A stretch of 64,000 bases of DNA from Tsukamurella sp. M9C (GTDB lineage Bacteria > Actinomycetota > Actinomycetes > Mycobacteriales > Mycobacteriaceae): assembly GCF_020169415.1 (NCBI RefSeq), contig NZ_JAIULG010000003.1:1-64000 (forward strand), in the 5' to 3' direction. Position 1 is the stretch's first letter, and each line of letters starts with the position of its first letter. A program made the position numbers and the translations under genes. Shown here piece after piece: positions 36,436 to 46,560 of the stretch. The notes below the pieces were generated by a model. It ran no database searches. It saw nothing but the letters and a program-made list of their open reading frames with translations, and was not told where the DNA came from.

Positions 36436-38391
36436 TCAGGCGCCGGCGGCCAGGAGGTTGGTCGCGGTGCGGCGCGCCAGCGCCATCGTGGTGATCATCG
36501 GGTTCACGCCGGAGCAGGTGGGCATGCCACTGGCGTCGGCGATCCAGACCCCGCGGGTGTCGTGCAGCTCGCCCGACGGATTCGCCACGGACGTGACGGG
36601 ATCCGCGCCGAGCGGGGCGCTGCACATCTGGTGCGCGCTGAACACCGGGGTGCCGCCGGGTCCGATCGGAATCTCGTTCACCTGCGCGATGAAGGCGTTG
36701 AGATCGTCGCCGCGGGTCCACGGCGCGAAGCGCTGGCCGGCCACGTAGATCTGCCGCGCGCCGGCGGCCTCCTGCATCCGGATCGAGGCGGCGATGCCCT
36801 CGCGGAAGTGCTTGCGGTCCAGCTCGTCGTCGAACGGGTAGGCGTGCACGGCCTCGCCGTCCTCGCCGATCGTCACCGAGCCGACGCCGCGGTCCTTGAC
36901 GAGCACGACCCAGTCGGCGCGGTTGCGGTACTGCGCCGTGAGCTCCTTGTGCGCGGCGCCGCCGAGCCACGGGACGACGCTGGTGAAGAGGCCCGGCAGG
37001 TGCTGCACACACTCGACGAGGAAGCCGTAACCCGAATCGGCGTCGGCGAACTCGGTCATCACGCCCGCCATCGCCGGGCCGTGCCACGGGTCCTGCGGCT
37101 CGTCGTAGATGCCGCTCACCAGGGTGGCGGGGTGCAGCCGCAGCGTCGTGCCGACGGCCGGGCCTCCGATCCCCGAGCGGAGCAGCAGCGCGGGCGATTC
37201 CAGGCTGCCGGCGGAGACGACGACGGTGGGCGCGTCGATCCGGACGGCGGTCTGCACGCCGGTCGCCGGGTCGGTGTACGTCGCATCGACGCCGGTGGCG
37301 GTGCCGTCGGCCGTGGTGATCCGCTGCACGCGAGTGTTCGGTAGCAGCCGGGCGCCCGCGTCGGACGCGTCCTGCAGGAAGGTGCGCAGGGCGCCGTTCT
37401 TGGCTCCGGTCTGGTCGCCCATGCCGCTGTACGCGCTGCGCACCGGGTCGAACCGATCGGGGTTCACGTTGAGATCGACCTTCTTGTAGGAGTAGCCGAG
37501 CCCGGCGGCGCCGTCGGACAGCCGCTCGTGGGGGCCGTTCTGCAGCGCGACGTCCTGGTTGCAGCCCATCCGCGCGAAGACCGCGTCCAGGTGCTCGTCG
37601 AACTCGGGGCCGAGGGCGTCGTCGAGACCCGCGCCGGCCCACTCCTTGCGGACCGTCTCCGGGGTCCTGAGCGAGTTGGACCAGTTCACGGTGCTGCCGC
37701 CGCCGACGGTGCCACCCGCGGCCAGCATCACCATGCCGTCCGCGGAGGGGAAGAAGCCGCCGCGCAGGAACAGCGTCTGGTAGGCGAACAGCTCGTTCTG
37801 CACGAAATCCGCCTCGTTGCGGTAGCTTCCGCCCTCGACCACGATCACCCGCTTACCGGCCTGGGCCAGCATCGCCGCGGCGACCCCACCGCCGCTGCCG
37901 CTCCCGACGATCACCACGTCCGCGGCGAGAGCCTCACCGCCGGTGGGAGTGATCGTGGTGATGGTCTTGGGTGTCGCCGGCGGCGCGGAGACCGGTCCCG
38001 GGTAGCCCATTCCCGCCCACAGCGGGTTGCGGCCCTGCTCGTCCATGAGGCCGTAAGCGATCATCGTCGACAGCTGGCACAGGCTCGCGATCGCCAGCGC
38101 CGCCTCGGCCCCCGACGCCGCCAGACCCGCGAGGAGCGCCTCACGGGCGTCCTGTTCGCCCTCGGCCAGCCCGGCGTCCGCGGCGGCACCGAGCAGTCCG
38201 GCCAGACCGGCGAGCTGCTCGTCGGACATGTGCCCGAGCAGGTACTCCTCCACGGCGGCGTCGACCTGGAGGTCGCTGCCCTTGATCGCCCAGAAGTCGG
38301 TCGGGTCGTCGTCGCGGGGGACGGAGGCGACGAAGGTGTCGACAACGGCGGTGAGTGCGGCGCGCTGGCGAGGATCGAAGGCGAAGGTCAT
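36436..38391 (-). CDS. GMC family oxidoreductase (long-chain alcohol/sterol oxidase type)
   Basis: The 651-residue flavoprotein has an extra N-terminal helical region (~1-110) resembling the gluconate 2-dehydrogenase subunit 3 domain. It is followed by the FAD site DVVIVGSGSGGGVAAAMLAQAG (~155-175), AAGGTVGGGSTVNWS, and the GMC C-terminal block ADASGMPTCSGVNPMITTMALARR. This layout fits fatty-alcohol-oxidase-like GMC enzymes, which oxidise hydrophobic alcohols or sterols. The true substrate is open. Start ATG 38391 fits the family; a further ATG at 38433 would add 14 residues that look non-conserved. It is divergent from a PucR-like regulator, its likely controller. Confidence 0.87.
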   Translation of the reverse strand: MTFAFDPRQRAALTAVVDTFVASVPRDDDPTDFWAIKGSDLQVDAAVEEYLLGHMSDEQLAGLAGLLGAAADAGLAEGEQDAREALLAGLAASGAEAALAIASLCQLSTMIAYGLMDEQGRNPLWAGMGYPGPVSAPPATPKTITTITPTGGEALAADVVIVGSGSGGGVAAAMLAQAGKRVIVVEGGSYRNEADFVQNELFAYQTLFLRGGFFPSADGMVMLAAGGTVGGGSTVNWSNSLRTPETVRKEWAGAGLDDALGPEFDEHLDAVFARMGCNQDVALQNGPHERLSDGAAGLGYSYKKVDLNVNPDRFDPVRSAYSGMGDQTGAKNGALRTFLQDASDAGARLLPNTRVQRITTADGTATGVDATYTDPATGVQTAVRIDAPTVVVSAGSLESPALLLRSGIGGPAVGTTLRLHPATLVSGIYDEPQDPWHGPAMAGVMTEFADADSGYGFLVECVQHLPGLFTSVVPWLGGAAHKELTAQYRNRADWVVLVKDRGVGSVTIGEDGEAVHAYPFDDELDRKHFREGIAASIRMQEAAGARQIYVAGQRFAPWTRGDDLNAFIAQVNEIPIGPGGTPVFSAHQMCSAPLGADPVTSVANPSGELHDTRGVWIADASGMPTCSGVNPMITTMALARRTATNLLAAGA

Positions 38392-38490
38392 CTCGGTGCT
38401 CCCTGGGTGTGCGGCATTGTTCGGGAGTTCCAATACTCACTGTGATGCACGTCATAGTCTTGGCGTCATGAGCAAGATTCGCGACGACAT

Positions 38491-38506
38491 TTGTCCGCCG
38501 GAACAA
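38491..38506. promoter_or_regulatory. Inverted repeat in the GMC oxidase / regulator spacer
   Basis: TTGTCCGCCGGAACAA is an inverted repeat of 6-base arms (one mismatch) around 4 bases. It lies between the divergent genes and just before the GTG I use as the regulator start, so it may be the regulator's own operator. A TTG start at 38491 would lie inside it, one reason I prefer 38518. Confidence 0.35.
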
Positions 38507-38517
38507 GGCGGGCCGTC

Positions 38518-39741
38518 GTGGCGGGGCTGACGCCGCCGGCCCGGGGGTGGCTCGCGGAGTTCGCGCGGGCGGGCGAGAACGAGCAGGCCCTCGACGCCAT
38601 GGTCGGCGAGGTCGACGACGCGATCGTCGCGGCGCTGCCGGAGATGGACGAGCCGCTCCTGCGCGCCGAGCTGGACGCCAGCACTCGGGCGCACTGGCGC
38701 GGCGTCCTCGGCAACGCCATCCGCGAATCCATCGTCGTGCGCCCCGGCGAGGAGACGCACGATCTCGCGCGGACGATGGCGCGGCGCGGCTTCGAGCTGC
38801 GCGTGCTGCTCGCGGTGTACCGGGTGGGGCAGAACGCGGCGTGGGACCTGTTCACCGCGCGCGCCGCCGCCGAGATCGCCGACGCCGAGGTGCGCTCGCA
38901 GGTGCTGCTGCACTTCTGGCCGCGTGTGACCAAGTGGCTCGACGCCTCGATCGAGGAGATGATCGGCACCTTCGTCGCCGAGCGCGAGCAGTGGCAGCGG
39001 GGCGCCCTGGCGCGGCAGGCCGCCACCGTCGACGCGGTGCTGGCCGGGCAGGACGTCGATCCCGGCGAGGCTACCGCCGCCCTGAACTACCCCGTCGCGG
39101 CGGCGCACACCGCCTACACGCTGTGGGTGGACGAGGCCGTGGCCGACGCCGACGTGCAGCGGCTCCTCGAGCGCGCCGCGACGGCCGTGCATCGGGAGGT
39201 CCGCGGCGAGCACCGCCTGGCGCAGCGGACCGGCGCACGCTCGCTGCGCTGCTGGAGCGCGGGATCGGGCGTACCCGGCGCTCTCGACCTGCCGCCGACG
39301 GTGCGCTGCGCGCTCGGCACCGCGCATCCCGGGCTCGACGGCTTCCGCCGCAGCCACGCGGAATCCGCGGCGGCGCTGACCGTCGCGCGGCGGACGGGGC
39401 GCGGCGTCGTGGCCTATCGGGACGTGGAGCTCGCCTGCCTCGCGCACGGCATCGCCGGGCCGGACGGGCCGTCGACGCTGGTGGAGCGCGAGCTGGGCGA
39501 CCTCGCCGCCGACACCGCCGCTGCGGCGCGGCTCCGCGAGACGGCGCTCGCCTACCTCGGCGCCGGGGGCGACGCGCGCGCCGCCGGCGCGGCGCTGATG
39601 CTGCACCCGAACACCGTGCGCTACCGGATCCGCCAGGTGGAGCAGGTACTAGGGCATCCCATCGATGAGCGCCGCGTGTACGTCGAGCTGGCGCTGCACG
39701 CGGTGCGCGCCTTCGGCGTCAATCCTGCAGCGCACCCTTGA
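38518..39741 (+). CDS. PucR-like transcriptional regulator (C-terminal helix-turn-helix)
   Basis: About 407 residues from GTG 38518. The C-terminal PucR-type HTH is clear: ETALAYLGAGGDARAAGAALMLHPNTVRYRIRQVEQVLG. The middle holds a GGDEF-like-fold region (FRRSHAESAAALTVARRTG, GVVAYRDVELACLAHG) typical of the CdaR/PucR family. The N-terminal half is helical (FELRVLLAVYRVGQNAAWDLF) and may sense a ligand. It is divergent from the GMC oxidoreductase and likely regulates it. The start is uncertain (TTG 38491 is an alternative). Its last 23 bases overlap the convergent DinB-like gene. Confidence 0.8.
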   Translation: MAGLTPPARGWLAEFARAGENEQALDAMVGEVDDAIVAALPEMDEPLLRAELDASTRAHWRGVLGNAIRESIVVRPGEETHDLARTMARRGFELRVLLAVYRVGQNAAWDLFTARAAAEIADAEVRSQVLLHFWPRVTKWLDASIEEMIGTFVAEREQWQRGALARQAATVDAVLAGQDVDPGEATAALNYPVAAAHTAYTLWVDEAVADADVQRLLERAATAVHREVRGEHRLAQRTGARSLRCWSAGSGVPGALDLPPTVRCALGTAHPGLDGFRRSHAESAAALTVARRTGRGVVAYRDVELACLAHGIAGPDGPSTLVERELGDLAADTAAAARLRETALAYLGAGGDARAAGAALMLHPNTVRYRIRQVEQVLGHPIDERRVYVELALHAVRAFGVNPAAHP

Positions 39742-40231
39742 GATACGCGGCGGCGCCGAGATGCTGGGCGCAGTCGTCGACGATGCTCACCAGCCGCACC
39801 GCGACGGTGACCGGCGGGTCCCACGCGTCGTCCACGACGCGGGCCAGCTCGTCCGGCGTGACGCCGGCGAGGTAGCGGGTCGCCATGGCATCGACGTCGC
39901 GGAAATAGCCGACGAGCAGCGCATCGCTGCCGTGCACCTCGGCCGCCTCGGCACGGGTGTGGCCGTAGCCCGTCGACTCCGGCGGCAGGTCGAGGCCGAA
40001 CCGGCCGTACCAGTCGTTCGCGGTCCAGACCTCCGGGACGCCGGCGATCGGCGCGAGCTGGGCGTCGATCACCCGGGCGCTGTGCCACACGAGCCATGCG
40101 ATCGTGTTGGCGTCCGGCACGATCCGTCTGTTCGCGATGTCGGGGTCGAGTCCCTCGGTGACGTCCTCCACGTGCTCGCGGATCCGGGCGAACGCGTCGA
40201 TCAGCAGGTCCCGTGCAGCGGCTGAGTCCAT
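39719..40231 (-). CDS. DinB-like / DUF664 family protein (mycothiol-transferase type)
   Basis: The 170-residue four-helix protein shows NTIAWLVWHSARVIDAQLAPIAGV with the first metal-binding His and DDCAQHLGAAAYLKG with a later one. This pattern belongs to the DinB superfamily, whose actinobacterial members can act as mycothiol-dependent S-transferases or isomerases with a divalent metal. No partner gene reveals its substrate. Its 3' end overlaps the regulator's 3' end by 23 bases on the opposite strand, so antisense overlap of the two messages is unavoidable. Confidence 0.8.
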   Translation of the reverse strand: MDSAAARDLLIDAFARIREHVEDVTEGLDPDIANRRIVPDANTIAWLVWHSARVIDAQLAPIAGVPEVWTANDWYGRFGLDLPPESTGYGHTRAEAAEVHGSDALLVGYFRDVDAMATRYLAGVTPDELARVVDDAWDPPVTVAVRLVSIVDDCAQHLGAAAYLKGALQD

Positions 40232-40261
40232 GTCTCCGACGGTACGCCAATAGCGCGACGG

Positions 40262-40729
40262 TCAGGACTTGGTTGCAGCGAGGTACGCGATGACGACGAA
40301 CGTGAGAAGCACGACGCCGGCGAGGATCCACCAGCCCACGACCTGCGCCACCCTGTACCTGTTGGCCGCGGGCGGAGGCGGCGGGCTGAAGCTGAACTGG
40401 CCAGGACTTCTGGGTCCGTTCGGGGCAGCGTAGAAGACCGTCACCGTCTGGCCGGGCGCCACCCGGATCGGCAGGTTCGCCGCACCGAACCGGATGGTGC
40501 GTACGGGGCCGAGATGTTGCGTGACATACCCGTTCAACTCCATACCGAGTGCGTGGTCGCCCGCCGTCACGGGGAGGATCGACTCACCCCAGTTCGACGT
40601 CCGGGCGACACCGTCCACGAAGACGCCGAGATCGACGCCACTCTCGTAGGCGACGCCCGGCATCGCCGAGTCACCGGGCCGGCAGATCAGACGGATCCCC
40701 CCCTGCGCAGGCACCGCTGGCAACGCCAC
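40262..40729 (-). CDS. Small membrane-anchored protein with beta-rich domain, unknown function
   Basis: From GTG 40729 the protein has 155 residues: a beta-rich domain (IRLICRPGDSAMPGVAYESGV, VDLGVFVDGVARTSNWGES, LGMELNGYVTQHLGPVRTIRFG, LPIRVAPGQTVTVFYAAP), a proline-rich linker (FSFSPPPPPAANRY) and one C-terminal membrane span (VVGWWILAGVVLLTFVVIAYLA). I recognise no named family. The start is chosen because AAGGAG precedes this GTG. An ATG at 40849 overlapping the htpG stop would add 40 low-complexity residues. It lies directly downstream of htpG and could be cotranscribed with it. Confidence 0.6.
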   Translation of the reverse strand: MALPAVPAQGGIRLICRPGDSAMPGVAYESGVDLGVFVDGVARTSNWGESILPVTAGDHALGMELNGYVTQHLGPVRTIRFGAANLPIRVAPGQTVTVFYAAPNGPRSPGQFSFSPPPPPAANRYRVAQVVGWWILAGVVLLTFVVIAYLAATKS

Positions 40730-40848
40730 ATCCACTCCTTCGTCCTCGGCGCCGATCGGCGCGTCGAGGACAGAGTGCCGGGAACGTCTTTCGCGATACT
40801 TGCGCCAGGCTGAAGGCGGCGCACCTGCGCAGCGACCCGCCCCGTCCA

Positions 40849-42774
40849 TCAGCCCAGGCTGCGGCCGAGCTGGCGAGCGAGGACCGCGGCGAAGGCGGCG
40901 GGATCGGCGACCGAGCCGCCCTCCGCGAGGAGGGCTGTGCCGTAGAGGATCTCGGCGGCATCGGTGAGCGCCTCGTCCTCGGCGGGCGCCTCTGCGGCGG
41001 CGACCCGGTCGCGCAGGCTCTTGACGAGCTCGTTCTCCGGATTCAGCTCCAGCGTGCGACGCGTGCGGGGCACCTCCTGGCCGCTCGCCCGGTACATCTG
41101 CTCGAGCTGCGGGGTGAGGTCGAACTCGCCGCCGACCAGGCAGGCCGCCGAGGTCGTGAGGCGCGACGTGAGACGCACGCCGGCCACGTCCTCGTCGAGA
41201 GTCGTCGCCAGCCACTCCGTCAGCTGCTCGAAGCCCTCCGCCTCCGGCGCGTCGTCGCCGAGGTCGGCCTCGCCCTTCGCGACGGAGACGAACCGCTTAC
41301 CGTCGAACTCGGCACCGGTGGTCCACAGCTCGTCGACCTGATCGGTGAGGAGCAGGACCTCGAAGCCCTTGGCGGCGAATGCCTCCAGGTGCGGCGAGGA
41401 CTCCAGCCGGGCGCGGGAATCGCCGGCGGCGTAGTAGATGACGTCCTGCCCCTCGGGCATGCGGGCGACGTAGTCGGCGAGTCCGGTGGTACCGGTCTCG
41501 CTGAACGTCGACTCGAACGACGATGCCTTGAGCAGGGTTTCGCGGTTGTCCTGATCGTCGAGCAGGCCCTCCTTGAAGACCGCGCCGAACGCCGACCAGA
41601 AGGTGTCGTACTTCTCCCGCTCGTTCTCGCGCAGCGCGGTGACCGTCTGCAGGACCCGCTTGACGAGGCGCTTGCGGATCATGACCAGGTGCCGGTCGTT
41701 CTGCAGGATCTCGCGGGAGACGTTGAGCGACAGGTCCTGCGCGTCCACGACACCGGCGACGAACCGCAGGTACGGCGGCAGCAGGGCCTCGCAGTGGTCC
41801 ATGATGAAGACGCGCTTGACGTACAGCGCGGGGCCGGACTTGGTGTTGCGGTAGAACATGTCGAACGGCGGCATGGTCGGGATGAAGAGCAGCGCCTGGT
41901 ACTCGAAGGTGCCCTCGGCGCGGACCGAGATGGTCTCCAGCGGCTCGTCGAAGGCGTGGCTGACGTGGCGGTAGAAGTCGGCGTACTCCTCGTCGGAGAC
42001 CTCCTCCTTCGGGCGCGCCCACAGCGCCTGCATGGAGTTGAGGGTCTCCGGGCCGGGCGCCTCGGCATCGTCGGCCTCGGCGTCGTCGGCCTCGGCGACC
42101 GGGGCGGGGGCCAGGCGGATAGGGAAGGCGATGAAGTCGCTGTAGCGGCGCACGACCGAGCGCAGCACGTGCTCGGAGGTGTAGTCGTGGAGGCTCTCGT
42201 CGCCGTCGGCGGCGCGCAGGTGCAGCGTGATGGTGGTGCCGTGGCCCGCGGGGACGTCGTCGCCGGTGAGGTCGGTGACGGTGTACGTGCCGTGCCCCTC
42301 GGATTCCCACCGGGTGGCGGTGTCCTCGCCCGCCCTGCGGGTCACCAGGGTCACGCGGTCGGCGACCATGAACGCCGAGTAGAAGCCGATGCCGAACTGG
42401 CCGATGAGCTCCGCGGAGGCGCCCTGCTCCTTCGCCTGCTTCGCGGCTTCCAGCTTGCGGCGGAGCTCGCCGGTGCCGGACTTGGCGAGGGTGCCGATGA
42501 GGTCGACGACGTCCGCGCGGCTCATGCCGATCCCGTTGTCGGAGATCGTGAGCGTGTGCGCCTCGGGATCCGTGCGCAGCTCGATGTGCAGGTCCGAGGC
42601 GTCGGCCTCGAGGTCCTTGTCCTGGTACGCCTCCAGGCGCAGCTTGTCCAGGGCGTCCGAGGCGTTGGAGATCAGCTCGCGCAGGAAGACGTCCTTCTCC
42701 GAGTACACGGAGTGGATCATCAGCGACAGCAGCTGATCGGTTTCGGCCTGGAACTGGAGAGTCTCTGCGGTCAC
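40849..42774 (-). CDS. htpG: Chaperone HtpG (Hsp90)
   Basis: The 641-residue Hsp90 starts at GTG 42774. The N-terminal ATPase shows YSEKDVFLRELISNASDALDKLR, ISDNGIGMSRADVV and GQFGIGFYSAFMVADRV. The middle domain follows, with the conserved catalytic-loop stretch LSLNVSREILQNDRHL, then a C-terminal dimerisation domain. An acidic insert (EADDAEADDAEAPG) separates the N and middle domains. It is an ATP-dependent folding chaperone in the cytoplasm. It lies in the same direction as and downstream of groEL, but a stem-loop terminator and 130 further bases separate them, so it probably has its own promoter in 42775-42902. Confidence 0.95.
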   Translation of the reverse strand: MTAETLQFQAETDQLLSLMIHSVYSEKDVFLRELISNASDALDKLRLEAYQDKDLEADASDLHIELRTDPEAHTLTISDNGIGMSRADVVDLIGTLAKSGTGELRRKLEAAKQAKEQGASAELIGQFGIGFYSAFMVADRVTLVTRRAGEDTATRWESEGHGTYTVTDLTGDDVPAGHGTTITLHLRAADGDESLHDYTSEHVLRSVVRRYSDFIAFPIRLAPAPVAEADDAEADDAEAPGPETLNSMQALWARPKEEVSDEEYADFYRHVSHAFDEPLETISVRAEGTFEYQALLFIPTMPPFDMFYRNTKSGPALYVKRVFIMDHCEALLPPYLRFVAGVVDAQDLSLNVSREILQNDRHLVMIRKRLVKRVLQTVTALRENEREKYDTFWSAFGAVFKEGLLDDQDNRETLLKASSFESTFSETGTTGLADYVARMPEGQDVIYYAAGDSRARLESSPHLEAFAAKGFEVLLLTDQVDELWTTGAEFDGKRFVSVAKGEADLGDDAPEAEGFEQLTEWLATTLDEDVAGVRLTSRLTTSAACLVGGEFDLTPQLEQMYRASGQEVPRTRRTLELNPENELVKSLRDRVAAAEAPAEDEALTDAAEILYGTALLAEGGSVADPAAFAAVLARQLGRSLG

Positions 42775-42902
42775 GTCGTCGCCTTTCTGAACACGGACGG
42801 TGTCGGGTGTGATTGGTCTGGATCGTTCTGAAACTCGAATCCTGCGGGGCGGGACGGAGATTATCGCCGCGCCACCTCGTACGATTCGACTTTCGACAAG
42901 GG

Positions 42903-42939
42903 AGGGCCCGGCACCATCGTCGAGACGATGCCGGGCCCT
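42903..42939. terminator. Stem-loop terminator after groEL
   Basis: Bases 42903-42911 pair with 42931-42939 (9 bp), and after a three-base bulge 42915-42920 pair with 42925-42930 around a 4-base CGAG loop. It lies 26 bases past the groEL stop on the minus strand. Confidence 0.65.
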
Positions 42940-42964
42940 GAATTCCCTAGCCGAGTGGCAGGAC

Positions 42965-44713
<1,749 letters not shown>

Positions 44714-44726
44714 TCACCTCTTCGAC

Positions 44727-44753
44727 CTAGCACTCACGTAATCCGAGTGCTAA
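44727..44753. promoter_or_regulatory. CIRCE element 1 (HrcA operator)
   Basis: CTAGCACTC, nine bases, GAGTGCTAA: the CIRCE consensus TTAGCACTC-N9-GAGTGCTAA with only the first base changed. It lies 140 bases before the groEL start and 88 bases before the divergent SRPBCC gene. Confidence 0.92.
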
Positions 44754-44760
44754 GTCGTTT

Positions 44761-44787
44761 CTAGCACTCGGCAGGGTCGAGTGCAAG
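44761..44787. promoter_or_regulatory. CIRCE element 2 (HrcA operator)
   Basis: CTAGCACTC, nine bases, GAGTGCAAG: left arm as in element 1, right arm with two changed bases. Seven bases separate it from element 1. The pair lies in the 253-base groEL / SRPBCC divergent spacer. Confidence 0.85.
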
Positions 44788-44840
44788 GTCGTTCGCCGTG
44801 GGCTGGACGGACCCTTCCTACTCGTGGGTAGGATCCGGTC

Positions 44841-45302
44841 ATGGCAACCCCCGTTCTGGAGTCGAGCGTCGTGATCGACGCGCCCGTGGAGAAGGTCTGG
44901 TCGGTCGTGTCCGACCTCGAGGCGATGGGCCGTCGCAGCCCGCAGTGCAAGAAGGTGTTCGTGTTCGGCGGCCCGCTCAAGGTGGGCACCCGCATGCTGA
45001 ACATCAACCGTCAGGGCTGGAAGGTCTGGCCCACCAACACCCAGGTCACCGAGTTCACGCCGAACGAGCGCGTCGCGTTCCGCGTGGCCGAGAACCACAC
45101 CACCTGGAGCTTCACCCTGGTGCCCGACGGCGACAAGACCACCGTCGTCGAGCGCCGCGAGGCCAAGGATGGCAAGACCACTGCGCTGAGCAGCGGTCTG
45201 ATCGCCGCGCTCCTCGGCGGCAACGAGGACTTCGAGCGCGGCCTGCTGGTCGGCATGAAGCAGACGCTCTCGCACATCAAGACCGAGTCCGAGGCGAAGT
45301 AA
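44841..45302 (+). CDS. SRPBCC (START-like) family protein
   Basis: The 153-residue protein has the helix-grip fold pattern of polyketide cyclase/START-like proteins: LESSVVIDAPVEKVWSVVSDLEAMGRRSPQC at the start, a run of strands (FTPNERVAFRVAENHTTWSFTLVPDGDKTTVVERRE), and a long C-terminal helix (FERGLLVGMKQTLSHIKTE). Such proteins bind or carry hydrophobic ligands; no catalytic residue can be assigned. It is divergent from groEL and shares the spacer with two CIRCE operators, so HrcA could affect it too. A strong hairpin follows its stop. Confidence 0.82.
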   Translation: MATPVLESSVVIDAPVEKVWSVVSDLEAMGRRSPQCKKVFVFGGPLKVGTRMLNINRQGWKVWPTNTQVTEFTPNERVAFRVAENHTTWSFTLVPDGDKTTVVERREAKDGKTTALSSGLIAALLGGNEDFERGLLVGMKQTLSHIKTESEAK

Positions 45303-45318
45303 CCTCCCGAGATCGAGA

Positions 45319-45347
45319 AAGGGGCGCACCCGGTGGGTGCGCCCCTT
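45319..45347. terminator. Strong bidirectional hairpin terminator
   Basis: Bases 45319-45331 pair perfectly with 45335-45347 (13 bp) around a 3-base GGT loop, with AA at the left base and TT at the right. It lies between the convergent stops of the SRPBCC gene and the first lipoprotein. Confidence 0.8.
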
Positions 45348-45367
45348 CGTCGTCTGCGGATCGGACG

Positions 45368-46552
45368 CTACGTGTTGTTCTTCAGGATCAGGTACGCGGC
45401 GCCGATGGCCTGGACCGCCTGCTGCCGCTGCGACGAGGTGAACTCCGCCACGTACCGCCCGACGGCGACCGAGCACCAGGTGAGCCTCGAGGTCGACCCC
45501 TCGTAGGTGGCGAAGGTCAGGCAGACCCCGCCCGGCACACCCTTGACCTTCTCCTCCTCGACCTTCGTGAAGGCCTTCCGGTTCTCGTCGGTGAACTCGT
45601 CCACGACGTGCTGCGCACCCGTTGCGTCCTTCGCCCGGTAGACGGTGCTGCCGCCGGTGCCGACGACGTCGACGCCCGCGTCGGCGAAGGTCTTCACCGA
45701 CCGCGAGACGTCGGTCTGCCGTAGTACGGCGGACCGGGCGGGCAGGGAGTAGCCTCCGTCGCCCTTCGACGGTGCGAGGGTCAGCTTCGCGACGCCCTCG
45801 GGATCGAGCTGCAGTGTGCTCACCTTGTCGAGCGGCGTCGGCTGGAAGCCGTCGAGCGCCTTGGTCTGCCGGTCGAAGTAGGTGCGCAGCTGGTCCACGG
45901 AGAGGTCGCCGAAGGCGCCGATCACGTACTGCTTGTATGCGAGGAAGCCCACCGTCGCGGTGCCGACGGGGGCGCCGTACGTCTGCGTGTAGGCGACGGC
46001 TGCGTCGTAGCCGGGAATCCTTGTCTCCACCTTCGCCGGCAGATCCTCGCCGGAGGAGTCCTTCTCGCGCGCCCGCAGCGCCTGGCCCACAGCGGCCGAA
46101 GCGTCGGCCGGGCTCGCCATGCGGACCAGGACGACGGTCTCGCCGCGTTCCTTCCTCTTCGAGTCGTACTTGGTGCCCTGCTGCGTGTCACTGGCGCCCA
46201 CCGAAGCCGCGACCTCGGCCTTGGTGCCCAGTACATCTCCCGCCGCTTGACCGAAGACGCCCTTGACCATCCCCTGAATGGCCGACCGGGACGTCGCGCG
46301 CGCACTGCCGCGGAAATGCATGGCCGCATCGATCTCGTAGAGGTACGGCACGGTCTCCGCCATCCGGTATCCGTCGAGTGTCTCCCCGTCGGCCTGAGTC
46401 GTCGAGCCGATGGTCCGGGACGCGGTCGCGAACGATCCGGTCTCCGGCTTGGGCACGCCGGACGGATCGGCGACGGGGGTGCCGGCCACCGTCGACGAGC
46501 ATCCCGCCAGGAACAGGGCCGACGCCGCGAGCGCCGCCAGGGACTTCTTCAT
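45368..46552 (-). CDS. DUF7373-type lipoprotein, copy 1 of 3
   Basis: The 394-residue exported lipoprotein has signal MKKSLAALAASALFLAGC (lipobox FLAGC) followed by the family opening SSTVAGTPVADPSGVPKPETGSF. Two soluble alpha/beta halves follow, with a Cys pair near the C-terminus (GGVCLTFATYEGSTSRLTWCSVAVGRYVAEF) and the closing AVQAIGAAYLILKN. Function is unknown; such families are expanded in mycolata and lie on the outer membrane face. ATG 46552 has a correctly spaced GAGG; an in-frame ATG 46558 is too close to it. It is third in a leftward array of three paralogues and starts 8 bases after the preceding stop. Confidence 0.8.
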   Translation of the reverse strand: MKKSLAALAASALFLAGCSSTVAGTPVADPSGVPKPETGSFATASRTIGSTTQADGETLDGYRMAETVPYLYEIDAAMHFRGSARATSRSAIQGMVKGVFGQAAGDVLGTKAEVAASVGASDTQQGTKYDSKRKERGETVVLVRMASPADASAAVGQALRAREKDSSGEDLPAKVETRIPGYDAAVAYTQTYGAPVGTATVGFLAYKQYVIGAFGDLSVDQLRTYFDRQTKALDGFQPTPLDKVSTLQLDPEGVAKLTLAPSKGDGGYSLPARSAVLRQTDVSRSVKTFADAGVDVVGTGGSTVYRAKDATGAQHVVDEFTDENRKAFTKVEEEKVKGVPGGVCLTFATYEGSTSRLTWCSVAVGRYVAEFTSSQRQQAVQAIGAAYLILKNNT

Positions 46553-46560
46553 GTTCATCC

